NCBI RefSeq assembly: GCF_947039605.1
Contig: NZ_CAMQZG010000001.1
Span: 1 to 64,000, forward strand
Direction: 5' to 3'
From: an uncultured Clostridium sp.
GTDB lineage: Bacteria > Bacillota > Clostridia > Clostridiales > Clostridiaceae
DNA: 64,000 bases
Shown: in pieces, positions 17,553 through 25,930 of the stretch
How positions within the stretch are numbered: the first letter of the stretch is position 1
How the letters are laid out: each line of letters begins with the position of its first letter
Notes under the pieces: generated by a model
Seen by the model: the letters and a program-made list of their open reading frames with translations, nothing else
Database searches by the model: none
Told to the model about the DNA's origin: nothing
Translations under genes and position numbers: made by a program

Positions 17553-18377
17553 CTAAATTTCCTCTACTTCTATTTGAAGTTCTGTAATAAATTCTTTTAA
17601 GTCACCGGTTTCATGTATATCAACTTTATAAATCTCTATTGGTTCTGATTTTATCTTAAAATTATTTTCTTCAATGTAATCAAACATTTCCTTTAGAATT
17701 TTCTTTTTCTTTGAATATTCTCCCTTATATGTATAAGAAATATATAGCCCCTCATTAAAACTCATATTGCTATAATCAATATCCTCTATATCTTCTTCAC
17801 CTAAAAAACAAAATACTGATTTATAAAAATCATACTCTCCTACTTTAAGCTTGTCTAATGAAAACATAGCTCCTATATTATTATTGCCAAGCATATTAAA
17901 TCTTCCCTCAAATTTTTTATGAAGTTTTTTTATAAGAAAATCAGTTTCTTCATCTCTTTTAATTTGTCCATTTAAAATTATAGATTTTCTCTCTTTTATA
18001 TTTTTCACCTTAATTTCATTGCAAATAACAACCTCAAAATCTTCTTCTATCACAGAAAGCCTTTTCTCAACTTCCTCTTTTTTCTTTTTAAACTCTTCAA
18101 TTTTTCTATCTAAAATATTAATTTCTTCATTTAATAATTCTTTTGTACTTTTAAGAGTTCTATTATCAATATACTCCTTGATTCTTTTCATAGAAAAATT
18201 AAGTTCTCTAAGTTCTTTTACAAGGTTTAATCTCCATATATCATTGATACTATAAAGTCTATATGAATTCTCATCTCTTATAGGATTTAATATCCCAAGT
18301 TTTTCATAATACATAAGTGAATCTTTCCCTATATTATATATTTTTGATATTTCTCCAATCTTATAATATTCCTTCAC
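17553..18377 (-). CDS. MerR-family transcriptional regulator
   Basis: A 274-residue MerR-type regulator. The N-terminal winged helix is clear (YYKIGEISKIYNIGKDSLMYYEKLGIL, shown as KIGEISKIYNI / SLMYYEKLGIL / YRLYSINDIWRL), followed by a coiled-coil dimerisation helix (about 85-118, EEINILDRKIEEFKKKKEEVEK in pieces) and a C-terminal effector domain resembling multidrug-binding GyrI-like folds. It starts with GTG, after AGGGAGAG. It is divergent from the MATE transporter, with overlapping promoters on one dyad, so regulation of the pump by a bound drug or metabolite is likely. Confidence 0.92.
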   Translation of the reverse strand: MKEYYKIGEISKIYNIGKDSLMYYEKLGILNPIRDENSYRLYSINDIWRLNLVKELRELNFSMKRIKEYIDNRTLKSTKELLNEEINILDRKIEEFKKKKEEVEKRLSVIEEDFEVVICNEIKVKNIKERKSIILNGQIKRDEETDFLIKKLHKKFEGRFNMLGNNNIGAMFSLDKLKVGEYDFYKSVFCFLGEEDIEDIDYSNMSFNEGLYISYTYKGEYSKKKKILKEMFDYIEENNFKIKSEPIEIYKVDIHETGDLKEFITELQIEVEEI

Positions 18378-18412
18378 TATAACATCTCTCCCTAAAAAGT
18401 TTTAATTTCACA

Positions 18413-18443
18413 TTGACCCTAGTATTATACCATAGTTTAATAT
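18413..18443 (+). promoter_or_regulatory. MerR-type promoter of the MATE gene with overlapping merR promoter
   Basis: Plus strand: TTGACC (18413-18418) and TAATAT (18438-18443) are separated by 19 bases, the stretched spacing typical of MerR-activated promoters, and the spacer contains the palindrome GTATTATAC. Minus strand: an extended -10 TGGTATAAT (18424-18432) for merR lies inside the same spacer. One operator could thus serve activation of the pump and autorepression. Confidence 0.65.
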
Positions 18444-18465
18444 AAGTATATAAGGAAGTGGTAAA

Positions 18466-19812
18466 ATGGACTCGGCTAGCAGGAAAGTCTTAAAAAAGAA
18501 ATTTATTAATTATCTTATTCCATCAGTTTGTGCAATGTGGGTTTTTTCCCTTTATACAATAGTTGATGGTATCTTTGTTGGAAGATATGTTGGTGCAAAT
18601 GCTCTTGCAGCAGTAAATATATCTATGCCTTTTATAAACTTTATATTTGCACTATCTATACTATTTTCAATTGGTGCATCAACTATCATATCTATTTATC
18701 TTGGAGAAAAAAAACATAAAAAGGCAAATTCAATATTTACACTTGGGTTTGTTATTCTTCTTATTTTAGCTGCACTCATATTTTTAATAATATATTTTAA
18801 CACAGAAAAATTAGCTGTATTTTTAGGTGCTGATACATCTACTATAGGCTATGTTGTGAAGTACCTTAAAACAATAGTTTTCTTTAATGGTTGTTTTATG
18901 ATAGCTTACTATTTAGAAGTTTTATGCAAAACAGATGGTTCACCTTACCTATCAATAATAGGCGTTGCAAGTGCTGCTGTTACAAATATTTTGCTAGATT
19001 ATATCTTTGTAGCAAAGCTACATATGGGCGTTGAGGGTGCTGCCTTTGCAACTGGTTTATCTCAATTATTATCAGGACTTATATTCCTTAGCTACTTTTT
19101 AAGTAAGCGTTCTAATTTAAAACTAGAAACTTTTAAAATTGATTTTAAAGAACTTAAAAGAATAATTTTAATAGGATTTCCTGATTCAATTACAGAACTT
19201 GCAACAGGTATTGTAATCTTATTATTTAATAAATTTATTTTAAAAAACATAGGTGAGGATGGACTTATAGCTTATAGTATTATTAGCTATGTAAATTCTC
19301 TTGTTATAACCTCAATGGTAGGTATAACTCAAGGTATGCAGCCACTTATAAGTTTTTATTATGGACAAAAATCCTTTAAATCAATTAAATATATATTTAA
19401 ATTAACTATTATATCAATAGCGTCAATGGGTATACTAGCATTCTCAATCTCTATGCTATTTACTAGTGATATTGTATCTCTATTCCTAGATAAATCAGCA
19501 TCAATTTATTTAAATAATCTTTCAATAACTGCACTTAGAATATATTCTATTTGTTTCCTACTACTTGGATTCAATATAGTTATATCAGGTTTCTTTGCTG
19601 CTATTGAAAAGCCATTTTATGCAACATTAATTTCATTATCACGAGGACTTGTGATAGTTGTAGCAGTCTTATTCTTATTTACTACCCTATTTGGAAGTAC
19701 AGGAATTTGGATAACAACAACTATATCTGAGAGTTTATGTCTTATAATATCTATCCTCGCATTAAAAAAAATATATAAAGAGACTAATTTATTAGAAAAA
19801 AAGATAGCCTAG
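18466..19812 (+). CDS. MATE-family efflux transporter
   Basis: A 448-residue, 12-helix multidrug and toxin extrusion protein of the NorM/DinF type, an antiporter using Na+ or H+. Seen: the first-helix segment LIPSVCAMWVFSLYTIVDGIFVGRYVG (motif IVDGIFVG), NISMPFINF, the inter-half repeat GFPDSITELATG, GITQGMQPLISFYYG, and the expected internal pseudo-symmetry of two six-helix halves. Length is typical. AAGGAAGTGG precedes the ATG. The divergent MerR regulator is the likely controller. The last three codons and the stop lie inside the terminator stem. The substrate cannot be predicted. Confidence 0.95.
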   Translation: MDSASRKVLKKKFINYLIPSVCAMWVFSLYTIVDGIFVGRYVGANALAAVNISMPFINFIFALSILFSIGASTIISIYLGEKKHKKANSIFTLGFVILLILAALIFLIIYFNTEKLAVFLGADTSTIGYVVKYLKTIVFFNGCFMIAYYLEVLCKTDGSPYLSIIGVASAAVTNILLDYIFVAKLHMGVEGAAFATGLSQLLSGLIFLSYFLSKRSNLKLETFKIDFKELKRIILIGFPDSITELATGIVILLFNKFILKNIGEDGLIAYSIISYVNSLVITSMVGITQGMQPLISFYYGQKSFKSIKYIFKLTIISIASMGILAFSISMLFTSDIVSLFLDKSASIYLNNLSITALRIYSICFLLLGFNIVISGFFAAIEKPFYATLISLSRGLVIVVAVLFLFTTLFGSTGIWITTTISESLCLIISILALKKIYKETNLLEKKIA

Positions 19813-19842
19813 AATCAATTGATTCTAGGCTATCTTTTTTTT
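19801..19842. terminator. Long perfect bidirectional terminator
   Basis: AAGATAGCCTAGAATC pairs with GATTCTAGGCTATCTT around AATT, itself self-complementary, followed by T8. The MATE stop codon is inside the left arm. It separates convergent MATE and ClC genes. Confidence 0.93.
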
Positions 19843-19846
19843 AATC

Positions 19847-21436
19847 CTATTCTACCTCATCTTTTATATATCTATTAGCAATAGATATATGTTCTAATAT
19901 CTCAAACATTTCAGCTTCTCTAGTTTCACTAGCCATAACAACAAGATAATCTCCTGCAATTACTTTAGTATAACCTCTTGGAATAATTTCCTTATCGCCT
20001 CTTTTAATAGAAACTAAAAGACAACAATCTGGGAAATTTATATCCTTTACAAGCTTTCCTTCTATTTCTGAGCCAATTTCAACAACACTTTCTATTAAAG
20101 TTTTGTTGCTAGAAACAATATCTCCTTTTTTATACCCGATTTTCTCAAGCAATCTATCAAGAAGTGTTTCATATATTGGTTCCATTTTAAGAAGATCTGA
20201 AACTGTATATGAAACTATTACCACTATTGAAAGTGCCAATAAATGTTCAAATGAACCAGTCATCTCCATTATAAGTACCATTCCAGTTATTGGTGCTTTT
20301 ACTATAGATGCAAAATTACCTGCCATTGCAAGAATAATAAAGTTAAGTATAAATATACTTGGAAGGCCAAGCGAATGACAAATTATTATTCCAAATATAT
20401 CCCCAATTACTCCACCTAAAACTAAAAGTGGGAAGAAAATCCCCCCTGGTATCCCAGAACCAAAACAAATTATTGTAAATAAAAACTTTATAACAAGAAG
20501 TATGCATAGCATCATAAGTGAGTATCCCCCTGTTGGAAGACTCATTATAAGTCCATGTCCTCCACCAAGAAGTATTGGTAATGTTACTGCTATTATTCCT
20601 GTTAATATGAATGGTATTATCACCTTAGCTTCTACTGGTAATTTAGTTTTTCCATATAAATTTTGAGCTACAACTATTCCTTTTGAAAAAATAGCTCCAC
20701 CAACTCCAATAATTAGACCAAGTAAAATTAAAGTCCAATAATATTTTAATGGTAAAGTTTGCATTTGCACTCCAAAATCTAATGCAAGACCAGCATGTAA
20801 AACCTGTCTTAATACAAAATCAGCTGTTAATGATGCTGTCATTGCTGATATTAAAACTATAGGTGAAAAATTCTTATGTACTTCCTCTAGTGCAAAAATA
20901 ACTCCAGATAAAGGAGCATTAAAAGCTGAACTAAGTCCTGCTGATGCACCTGCTGTAATTAAAAATTTTTGTTCTATGTTAATTCTTTTTAGTAACTTAC
21001 CAAATCCTTGACCAATAGATGCTCCCATCTGAACAGAAGGGCCCTCTTTACCTACCGACAATCCAGAACCAAGTACTAATATTCCTCCTAGAAATTTGTA
21101 AATTAAAACTTTAAACCAACTTATTTTTAAATTTCTGCTAAGTATCCCCTCAACTTGTGGAATACCACTTCCAGCTATCATTGGTTCTCTCTTAACCATT
21201 TTACCAACTATAAAGCCACCAATTATAAGTAGTGTAAATACAATAATAAGCCCCACATAGTCATGTCTTGCCCATGCATATAAATCTTTAAATTTAGCAA
21301 ATAACAAGTCAACTAATACTCTATTTAAAACCATAATAACACCTGCTATAAGTCCAACTAAAGCACCTTCAATGATAAGTTTAGATTTAAGGTTTTTCCT
21401 ATTATTAAGCATATGCTTAATTTGTCCACTCTCCAA
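19847..21436 (-). CDS. ClC-family chloride channel/antiporter with TrkA-C domain
   Basis: A 529-residue ClC-type protein. Signature selectivity-filter motifs are present: GSGIPQVEG, GKEGPSVQMGA (the GKxGP filter with the gating glutamate class) and GIPGGIFFPLL. The C-terminal 85 residues look like a cytosolic TrkA-C regulatory domain (LVKDINFPDCCLLVSIKRG, DYLVVMA). An ATG at 21454 exists but has no binding site; GGAGAGGTG lies five bases before a TTG at 21436, which I take as the start. Cl-/H+ exchange or channel activity cannot be told apart with certainty. It ends at a terminator shared with the MATE gene. Confidence 0.93.
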   Translation of the reverse strand: MESGQIKHMLNNRKNLKSKLIIEGALVGLIAGVIMVLNRVLVDLLFAKFKDLYAWARHDYVGLIIVFTLLIIGGFIVGKMVKREPMIAGSGIPQVEGILSRNLKISWFKVLIYKFLGGILVLGSGLSVGKEGPSVQMGASIGQGFGKLLKRINIEQKFLITAGASAGLSSAFNAPLSGVIFALEEVHKNFSPIVLISAMTASLTADFVLRQVLHAGLALDFGVQMQTLPLKYYWTLILLGLIIGVGGAIFSKGIVVAQNLYGKTKLPVEAKVIIPFILTGIIAVTLPILLGGGHGLIMSLPTGGYSLMMLCILLVIKFLFTIICFGSGIPGGIFFPLLVLGGVIGDIFGIIICHSLGLPSIFILNFIILAMAGNFASIVKAPITGMVLIMEMTGSFEHLLALSIVVIVSYTVSDLLKMEPIYETLLDRLLEKIGYKKGDIVSSNKTLIESVVEIGSEIEGKLVKDINFPDCCLLVSIKRGDKEIIPRGYTKVIAGDYLVVMASETREAEMFEILEHISIANRYIKDEVE

Positions 21437-21821
21437 CTTTTCACCTCTCCCCATTTATAATATTTATTTTTTTATATTTAATGTCGATTCTATTATATTA
21501 CTTATTTTTTATACAAACAAAGTTAATTTACCTCATATTCTGTAATTTTTAGCTTCTTTAAGAGTTTAATCTTACTTACCTTAGTAATTCCCATTTTCTT
21601 ATATTTTATAATTTGGAAACATTTGTTAGCATAATTGTTAACAAACTTTGAATTGTCGAAAATCCATTGATTATGTCGTTTCTATAGTATATAATGAGCT
21701 TATAAAAATAATTGTTAACATAAAAGCTCTATACTTTGTAGTTTTTATAACAATTTATTCATATTTGATAGTACATAATTTACTATACATAACTTAAGAA
21801 AAGATTTTAGGAGTGATTTTA
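21437..21821 (+). other. Regulatory intergenic region upstream of ldh
   Basis: A 385-base AT-rich gap with no plausible coding sequence. It holds the ldh promoter and two copies of ATTGTTAACA (21634-21643 and 21711-21720), described separately. A further TAACAA half-site occurs near 21750. Confidence 0.6.
21634..21720 (+). promoter_or_regulatory. ldh promoter flanked by TGTTAACA palindromes
   Basis: TTGATT (21667-21672), a 17-base spacer and TATAAT (21690-21695) form a good sigma-A promoter. Identical ATTGTTAACA elements, each containing the palindrome TGTTAACA, flank it at 21634-21643 and 21711-21720. The first is preceded by another TTGTTA (21623-21628). They resemble half-sites of the redox repressor Rex (TTGTTAA-N4-TTAACAA) but the spacing is not canonical, so the Rex assignment is only suggestive. 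Confidence 0.6.
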
Positions 21822-22778
21822 ATGTTAAACAGAAAAACAAATAAAATTTCTATAGTTGGAGCTGGATTTGTGGGATCAGCATCAGCTTATGCACTAATGA
21901 TACAGTCATTAGCATCAGAAATAGTAATAGTTGATATAAATAAAGAAAAAGCTGAAGGTGAAGCAATGGACCTTGCTCATGGAGCATCTTTTGTTAAATC
22001 AGTAGCAGTAACTGCTGGAGATTATATTGATACAGCTCATTCAGATATCGTTGTTATAACTGCTGGAGTTGGTCAAAAGCCAGGTGAAACAAGACTTGAC
22101 TTAATCAACAAAAACGTCGCAGTATTCAACCAAATAATACCTGAAATAGTTAAATATAGCCCAAATGCTATATTACTAGTTGTTTCAAACCCAGTTGATA
22201 TTTTAACACATATTGCATATAAAATATCAGGATTCCCAAAGAACAGAGTTATCGGTTCAGGAACTGTTCTTGATACATCAAGACTTAAATATATGTTAGG
22301 TGAGCATTTTGATATCGCACCTCAAAATATAAATACATATATTATAGGTGAGCACGGAGATTCAGAAATCGTTGCTTGGAGTTTAACAGATGTTGCTGGA
22401 ATGCCAGTGGACAAGTACTGTGAAGAAGTTTGTGGTAAATGTGATGCTACTATGAGATTAGAAATCCCTGAAAAAGTTAAAAATGCTGCTTATGAAATTA
22501 TAAACAGAAAAGGATATACAAACTACGCTATCGGATTATCAGTAGCTAGAATAGTTGAAGCTATCTTAAGAGATGAAAATTCAATCCTTCCATTATCTTC
22601 ATTATTTGAAGGTCAATATGGAATTGATGGAGTTCACTTAGCTGTTCCTACTATAGTAAACAGAAGTGGAGCTAAAAAAGTTCTTGAAATGCCTTTAAGT
22701 GAATTAGAGCAAACAAGACTTAAAGAATCAGCTGACTTATTAAAAGAACACATAGCTAGTTCAAACTTAATAAAATAA
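21822..22778 (+). CDS. ldh: L-lactate dehydrogenase
   Basis: A 318-residue NAD-dependent enzyme reducing pyruvate to L-lactate. Seen: the Rossmann motif [11 protein letters not shown], acidic strand end [18 protein letters not shown] (VDIN), the substrate-loop [11 protein letters not shown] with the specificity glutamine and arginine, VSNPVDILT, and the catalytic histidine in IGEHGDSE. The glutamine in GVGQKPG supports lactate rather than malate as product. The ATG at 21822 is eight bases after GGAG; a GTG three codons upstream overlaps that site. It is monocistronic, with a strong promoter and terminator. It provides NADH reoxidation in fermentation. Confidence 0.97.
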   Translation: MLNRKTNKISIVGAGFVGSASAYALMIQSLASEIVIVDINKEKAEGEAMDLAHGASFVKSVAVTAGDYIDTAHSDIVVITAGVGQKPGETRLDLINKNVAVFNQIIPEIVKYSPNAILLVVSNPVDILTHIAYKISGFPKNRVIGSGTVLDTSRLKYMLGEHFDIAPQNINTYIIGEHGDSEIVAWSLTDVAGMPVDKYCEEVCGKCDATMRLEIPEKVKNAAYEIINRKGYTNYAIGLSVARIVEAILRDENSILPLSSLFEGQYGIDGVHLAVPTIVNRSGAKKVLEMPLSELEQTRLKESADLLKEHIASSNLIK

Positions 22779-22786
22779 TTCACATA

Positions 22787-22820
22787 AAAGGGATGAGGCA
22801 TTTGCCTCATCCCTTTCTTT
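22787..22820. terminator. Bidirectional terminator after ldh
   Basis: AAAGGGATGAGGC pairs with GCCTCATCCCTTT around a 4-base loop, followed by a T-rich tract; the flanking gene xth is convergent. Confidence 0.9.
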
Positions 22821-22835
22821 ATATCTCTTTATTAA

Positions 22836-23594
22836 TTAATCCATATATAAAACTACAGGACAATGATCTGATCCTAAAATATCATGATCTATATCTGCAT
22901 CTTTAATTCTATCCTTTAACTTTTCTGAAGCAAGGAAATAATCTATTCTCCAACCTGTATTATTTTCTCTGGCTTTTGCTCTATATGACCACCAAGAATA
23001 TCTTCCTGTAACGTCTGGGTAGAAATATCTAAAACTATCAACAAAACCAGAACCCATTAATATATCCATTTTTCCTCTTTCTTGTGGTGAGAATCCTGGA
23101 CTATTTCTGTTTGTTTTATAATTTTTAAGATCTATCTCATTATGAGCTACATTTAAATCTCCACAAACTACAACTGGCTTAATATTATCAAGCCCCATTA
23201 AGTATTGTCTAAATGCATCTTCCCAAGACATTCTATAATCTATTCTAGCAAGTTCATTTTGAGCATTTGGAGTATAAACAGTTATCATATAAAAATCTTC
23301 ATATTCAAGAGTTATTACTCTCCCCTCTTTATCATGCTCTTCTATATCCATTCCATATCTTACACTTAAAGGTTCTTTTTTAGTGAAAATAGCTGTTCCT
23401 GAATATCCTTTTTTCTCAGCATAATTCCAATACTGATAATAGTCCTTAAGTTCTTCATCAAGATTTATTTGTCCTGCTTGAAGTTTACTCTCTTGCAGAC
23501 AGAATATATCTGCATCTTGCTCTTTAAAATATTCTATGAACCCTTTTTTAACACATGCTCTAAGTCCATTAACATTCCATGATATTAATTTCAT
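22836..23594 (-). CDS. xth: Exodeoxyribonuclease III
   Basis: A 252-residue AP endonuclease / 3'-5' exonuclease of the ExoA/Xth family, acting in base excision repair. Seen: SWNVNGLRA at the N-terminus, the metal-binding glutamate in FCLQESKLQ, the catalytic GDLNVAHNEIDL, the NTGWRIDYFLAS segment and the C-terminal SDHCPV with the catalytic Asp-His pair. Length is normal. GGGAGG precedes the ATG. It is the last of three same-strand genes (cyclophilin, small unknown, xth). Confidence 0.97.
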   Translation of the reverse strand: MKLISWNVNGLRACVKKGFIEYFKEQDADIFCLQESKLQAGQINLDEELKDYYQYWNYAEKKGYSGTAIFTKKEPLSVRYGMDIEEHDKEGRVITLEYEDFYMITVYTPNAQNELARIDYRMSWEDAFRQYLMGLDNIKPVVVCGDLNVAHNEIDLKNYKTNRNSPGFSPQERGKMDILMGSGFVDSFRYFYPDVTGRYSWWSYRAKARENNTGWRIDYFLASEKLKDRIKDADIDHDILGSDHCPVVLYMD

Positions 23595-23620
23595 TTGTGT
23601 CCTCCCAATTTTTCTTTTGT

Positions 23621-23926
23621 TTATTTTACTTCATATCCATACTGATGAAGTGTTTTATAAGACTTTTCCATTATTTCACTTGAGAATAAATTTGAATATT
23701 TTTCTTTTAATATTAAATACTCTATACTAAGGTCAAGTCTGCCTTTACTCCATAACTTTGTAAATGTAGCTCTTCCACCATTTTTATTAATTATTTTTTC
23801 TACATAAGAAATTAACTCTTCCTCATTTCCAAACTTTGAAAAAACCATATCTATATTAAGTGCTTCCTTTATTTCTTTCTCCACACTTAATAGTTCTTTA
23901 TAAAACTCTTCATGTAAAACTTTCAT
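23621..23926 (-). CDS. Small unknown protein
   Basis: A 101-residue soluble protein, predicted mostly helical, with no signal peptide or membrane segment. Recognisable stretches are HEEFYKELLSVEKEIKEAL, NKNGGRATFTKLW and KSYKTLHQYGYEVK. No family is recognised. The start is the ATG with AGGAGAG in front; an in-frame extension to 23968 lacks a binding site. It lies 26 bases before xth on the same strand and so is probably cotranscribed with it. I assign no function. Confidence 0.7.
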   Translation of the reverse strand: MKVLHEEFYKELLSVEKEIKEALNIDMVFSKFGNEEELISYVEKIINKNGGRATFTKLWSKGRLDLSIEYLILKEKYSNLFSSEIMEKSYKTLHQYGYEVK

Positions 23927-24013
23927 TTTCAACTCTCCTAAAAATTTAATTACTAGTATATTATACATCTGAATTGTGTAAAACTTAATTATTTTCTAGT
24001 AAAATATCCTAGT

Positions 24014-24706
24014 TTACTTTATCTTTTTTGTTTCTACTTGGTCATTTCCATTAAGGTCCACAGTTATATCTTCTATAACTATTTCTTCTACTGGTGACTC
24101 TCCTGCAACTTTTGCTACGTTAATTTTATCTACTATTTCAATTCCTTCAATAACTTTTCCAAAAGCTGCATAACTACCATCTAAATGTGGTGCATCCCCT
24201 GTCATTATAAAGAATTGACTTCCACCTGAATCAGGATCTTGTGATCTTGCCATTGATAGTACACCTTTAGTATGGGCAATATCATTTATATTAACTCCAT
24301 TTTGTGCAAACTCACCTTTTATTCCATAACCAGCATCCCCTGTACCATTACCTAAAGGACATCCACCTTGAAGCATAAAATCTTGAATTAATCTGTGTAC
24401 TATAAGTCCATCATAAAAATTACTATTTGCAAGTTCTGTAAAGTTAGCTACTGTATTTGGAGCTTTATGCGGATATAACTCTGCTTTTATTATTCCATAT
24501 CCTTTAATTTTTATTTCAGCTATTGGTAAATTTTCTGGCGCTTCTATTACTTTATCAACTATTTCTGACTTTTCTTCTTCCTCTACCTTTTCAATCTTAG
24601 TTAGAGTTTCACCTTTTTTCTTTTCTGAAACTTCCTTTTCACCACATCCTACAAATGCTAGTACTGGTAATAATAAAAGTCCTGCTATAATAAATTTCTT
24701 CTTCAA
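24014..24706 (-). CDS. Lipoprotein peptidyl-prolyl isomerase (cyclophilin)
   Basis: A 230-residue surface lipoprotein. It starts at TTG, with GGGGGAAG in front. A lipoprotein signal peptide (MKKKFIIAGLLLLPVLAFVGC, lipobox ending at about Cys21) is followed by an acidic-basic linker (residues 22-60) and a cyclophilin domain of about 160 residues. Catalytic features are present: HRLIQDFMLQGG with the Arg, Phe and Gln of the active site, MARSQDPDSGGSQFFI, and the AAFGKVIEG segment. It probably helps fold exported proteins at the outer face of the membrane. Proline isomerase activity is inferred from the family. Confidence 0.94.
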   Translation of the reverse strand: MKKKFIIAGLLLLPVLAFVGCGEKEVSEKKKGETLTKIEKVEEEEKSEIVDKVIEAPENLPIAEIKIKGYGIIKAELYPHKAPNTVANFTELANSNFYDGLIVHRLIQDFMLQGGCPLGNGTGDAGYGIKGEFAQNGVNINDIAHTKGVLSMARSQDPDSGGSQFFIMTGDAPHLDGSYAAFGKVIEGIEIVDKINVAKVAGESPVEEIVIEDITVDLNGNDQVETKKIK

Positions 24707-24880
24707 AATTCTTCCCCCTTAAATCTCTTATAAGATATTAATTTAAATTATACAATATATCCGCCCTCACTTTCCATAATATTTGAAAGTAAAATTATTA
24801 AATTTAAAAGAATAGTTTTATAATTTATTCGTTATACCCTATAATTTAATTATAAATATTTTTTAATAGGAGGATTTTAT

Positions 24881-25756
24881 ATGGGAAGTATACTTAAAAT
24901 TAATGATACTGTCGCCTTTTTTGCTGCCTCTAATGGCTTATCTCCTTTTTCTAAAGATAATATAAGTTCACTTAAACTTATATTAGAAAGTTTTGGACTT
25001 AAAGTCATTTATGGAAATAATCTTTTTGCCCCTGATAAAAATATTATTTTTAATGAAACATCTCAAAACAAAGGAAAAAATTTGAATAAACTTTTTGCTG
25101 ATAAAGATATACGAGCTATATTTGATTTATCAGGTGGAGATTTATCAAATTCAATTATAGATTACTTAGACTTTGACCTTATAAAAAGAAACCCAAAACC
25201 TTTCTTTGGATATAGTGACCTTTCAACTATATTAAACTCAATTTATACTAAAGCAGGTTTTCCAACTTTTTATTACAACTTAAAAAACCTTATAACCGGT
25301 GATTATAAAGAAGAACAAATATCACTTTTCAAAAGTTCTATAATGGGTAATTCTAATGACCTATTCAAATTTAAATATGATTTTTTAAGTGGAAAAGCTT
25401 TACGTGGTTTTGTAGTTGGTGGAAATATCCGTTGTACTTTAAAACTTGCGGGAACACCTTACTCTCCTAATTTTTCCAATAAAATTTTATTTTTAGAAGC
25501 TTATAGTGGTAATGCTGCTAAAATTTATACTTACCTAAATCAATATAAACAAATTGGTGCCTTTGATGATTTAAAAGGTATAATTCTTGGTAGTTTTACA
25601 GAAATGGAACTTAACAATATCACTCCCTCTGTTTCTGAAATGCTTATCGAAATTCTTGGAGATGAACATAAAATTCCTATTGCAAAAACCTTAGAACTCG
25701 GACATGGTTCTGATTCAAAATGTATCGTAATTGGCGGTTCTTGCACATTAAATTAA
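24881..25756 (+). CDS. S66-family peptidase (LD-carboxypeptidase / MccF-like)
   Basis: A 291-residue serine peptidase. The S66 triad is visible: Ser112 in FFGYSDLST, Glu206 in LFLEAYSG and His275 in ELGHGSDS. The family includes cytoplasmic LD-carboxypeptidases that trim recycled cell-wall tetrapeptides and MccF proteins that inactivate microcin C-like peptides; sequence alone does not separate them here. No signal peptide is present, which fits cytoplasmic muropeptide recycling. AGGAGG precedes the ATG. It is monocistronic, with a terminator before the GH85 gene. Confidence 0.9.
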   Translation: MGSILKINDTVAFFAASNGLSPFSKDNISSLKLILESFGLKVIYGNNLFAPDKNIIFNETSQNKGKNLNKLFADKDIRAIFDLSGGDLSNSIIDYLDFDLIKRNPKPFFGYSDLSTILNSIYTKAGFPTFYYNLKNLITGDYKEEQISLFKSSIMGNSNDLFKFKYDFLSGKALRGFVVGGNIRCTLKLAGTPYSPNFSNKILFLEAYSGNAAKIYTYLNQYKQIGAFDDLKGIILGSFTEMELNNITPSVSEMLIEILGDEHKIPIAKTLELGHGSDSKCIVIGGSCTLN

Positions 25757-25770
25757 ACATAATATAAGAA

Positions 25771-25797
25771 AAGGCACTTACTAAAGTGTCTTTTTTT
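25771..25797 (+). terminator. Terminator of the S66 peptidase gene
   Basis: AAGGCACTT and AAGTGTCTT pair (one G-U) around ACT and run into T7. Confidence 0.8.
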
Positions 25798-25856
25798 CTA
25801 TATTTCTCTCCTTTCTATTATTTGTCCACTTTTTGTATAATTTTTACACTTATTAC

Positions 25857-25870
25857 AATAAACGTTTTCA
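25857..25870 (+). promoter_or_regulatory. Possible catabolite-responsive (cre-like) site
   Basis: AATAAACGTTTTCA matches 12 of 14 positions of the Gram-positive cre consensus TGWAANCGNTNWCA, missing the first two bases. It sits about 60 bases before the GH85 start, where CcpA repression of a glycosidase would be plausible. Not proven; AT-rich DNA gives chance matches. Confidence 0.35.
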
Positions 25871-25930
25871 TGATAAATTTAACCTATGATAACTGGTTAT
25901 ATAAAAATATGAAATTTAAGGAGAGTTTAT

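Noticed and set aside
24881-25756. Microcin C immunity gene (MccF)
   Set aside because: The S66 family also contains housekeeping LD-carboxypeptidases, and no microcin genes are nearby; only the family is asserted.
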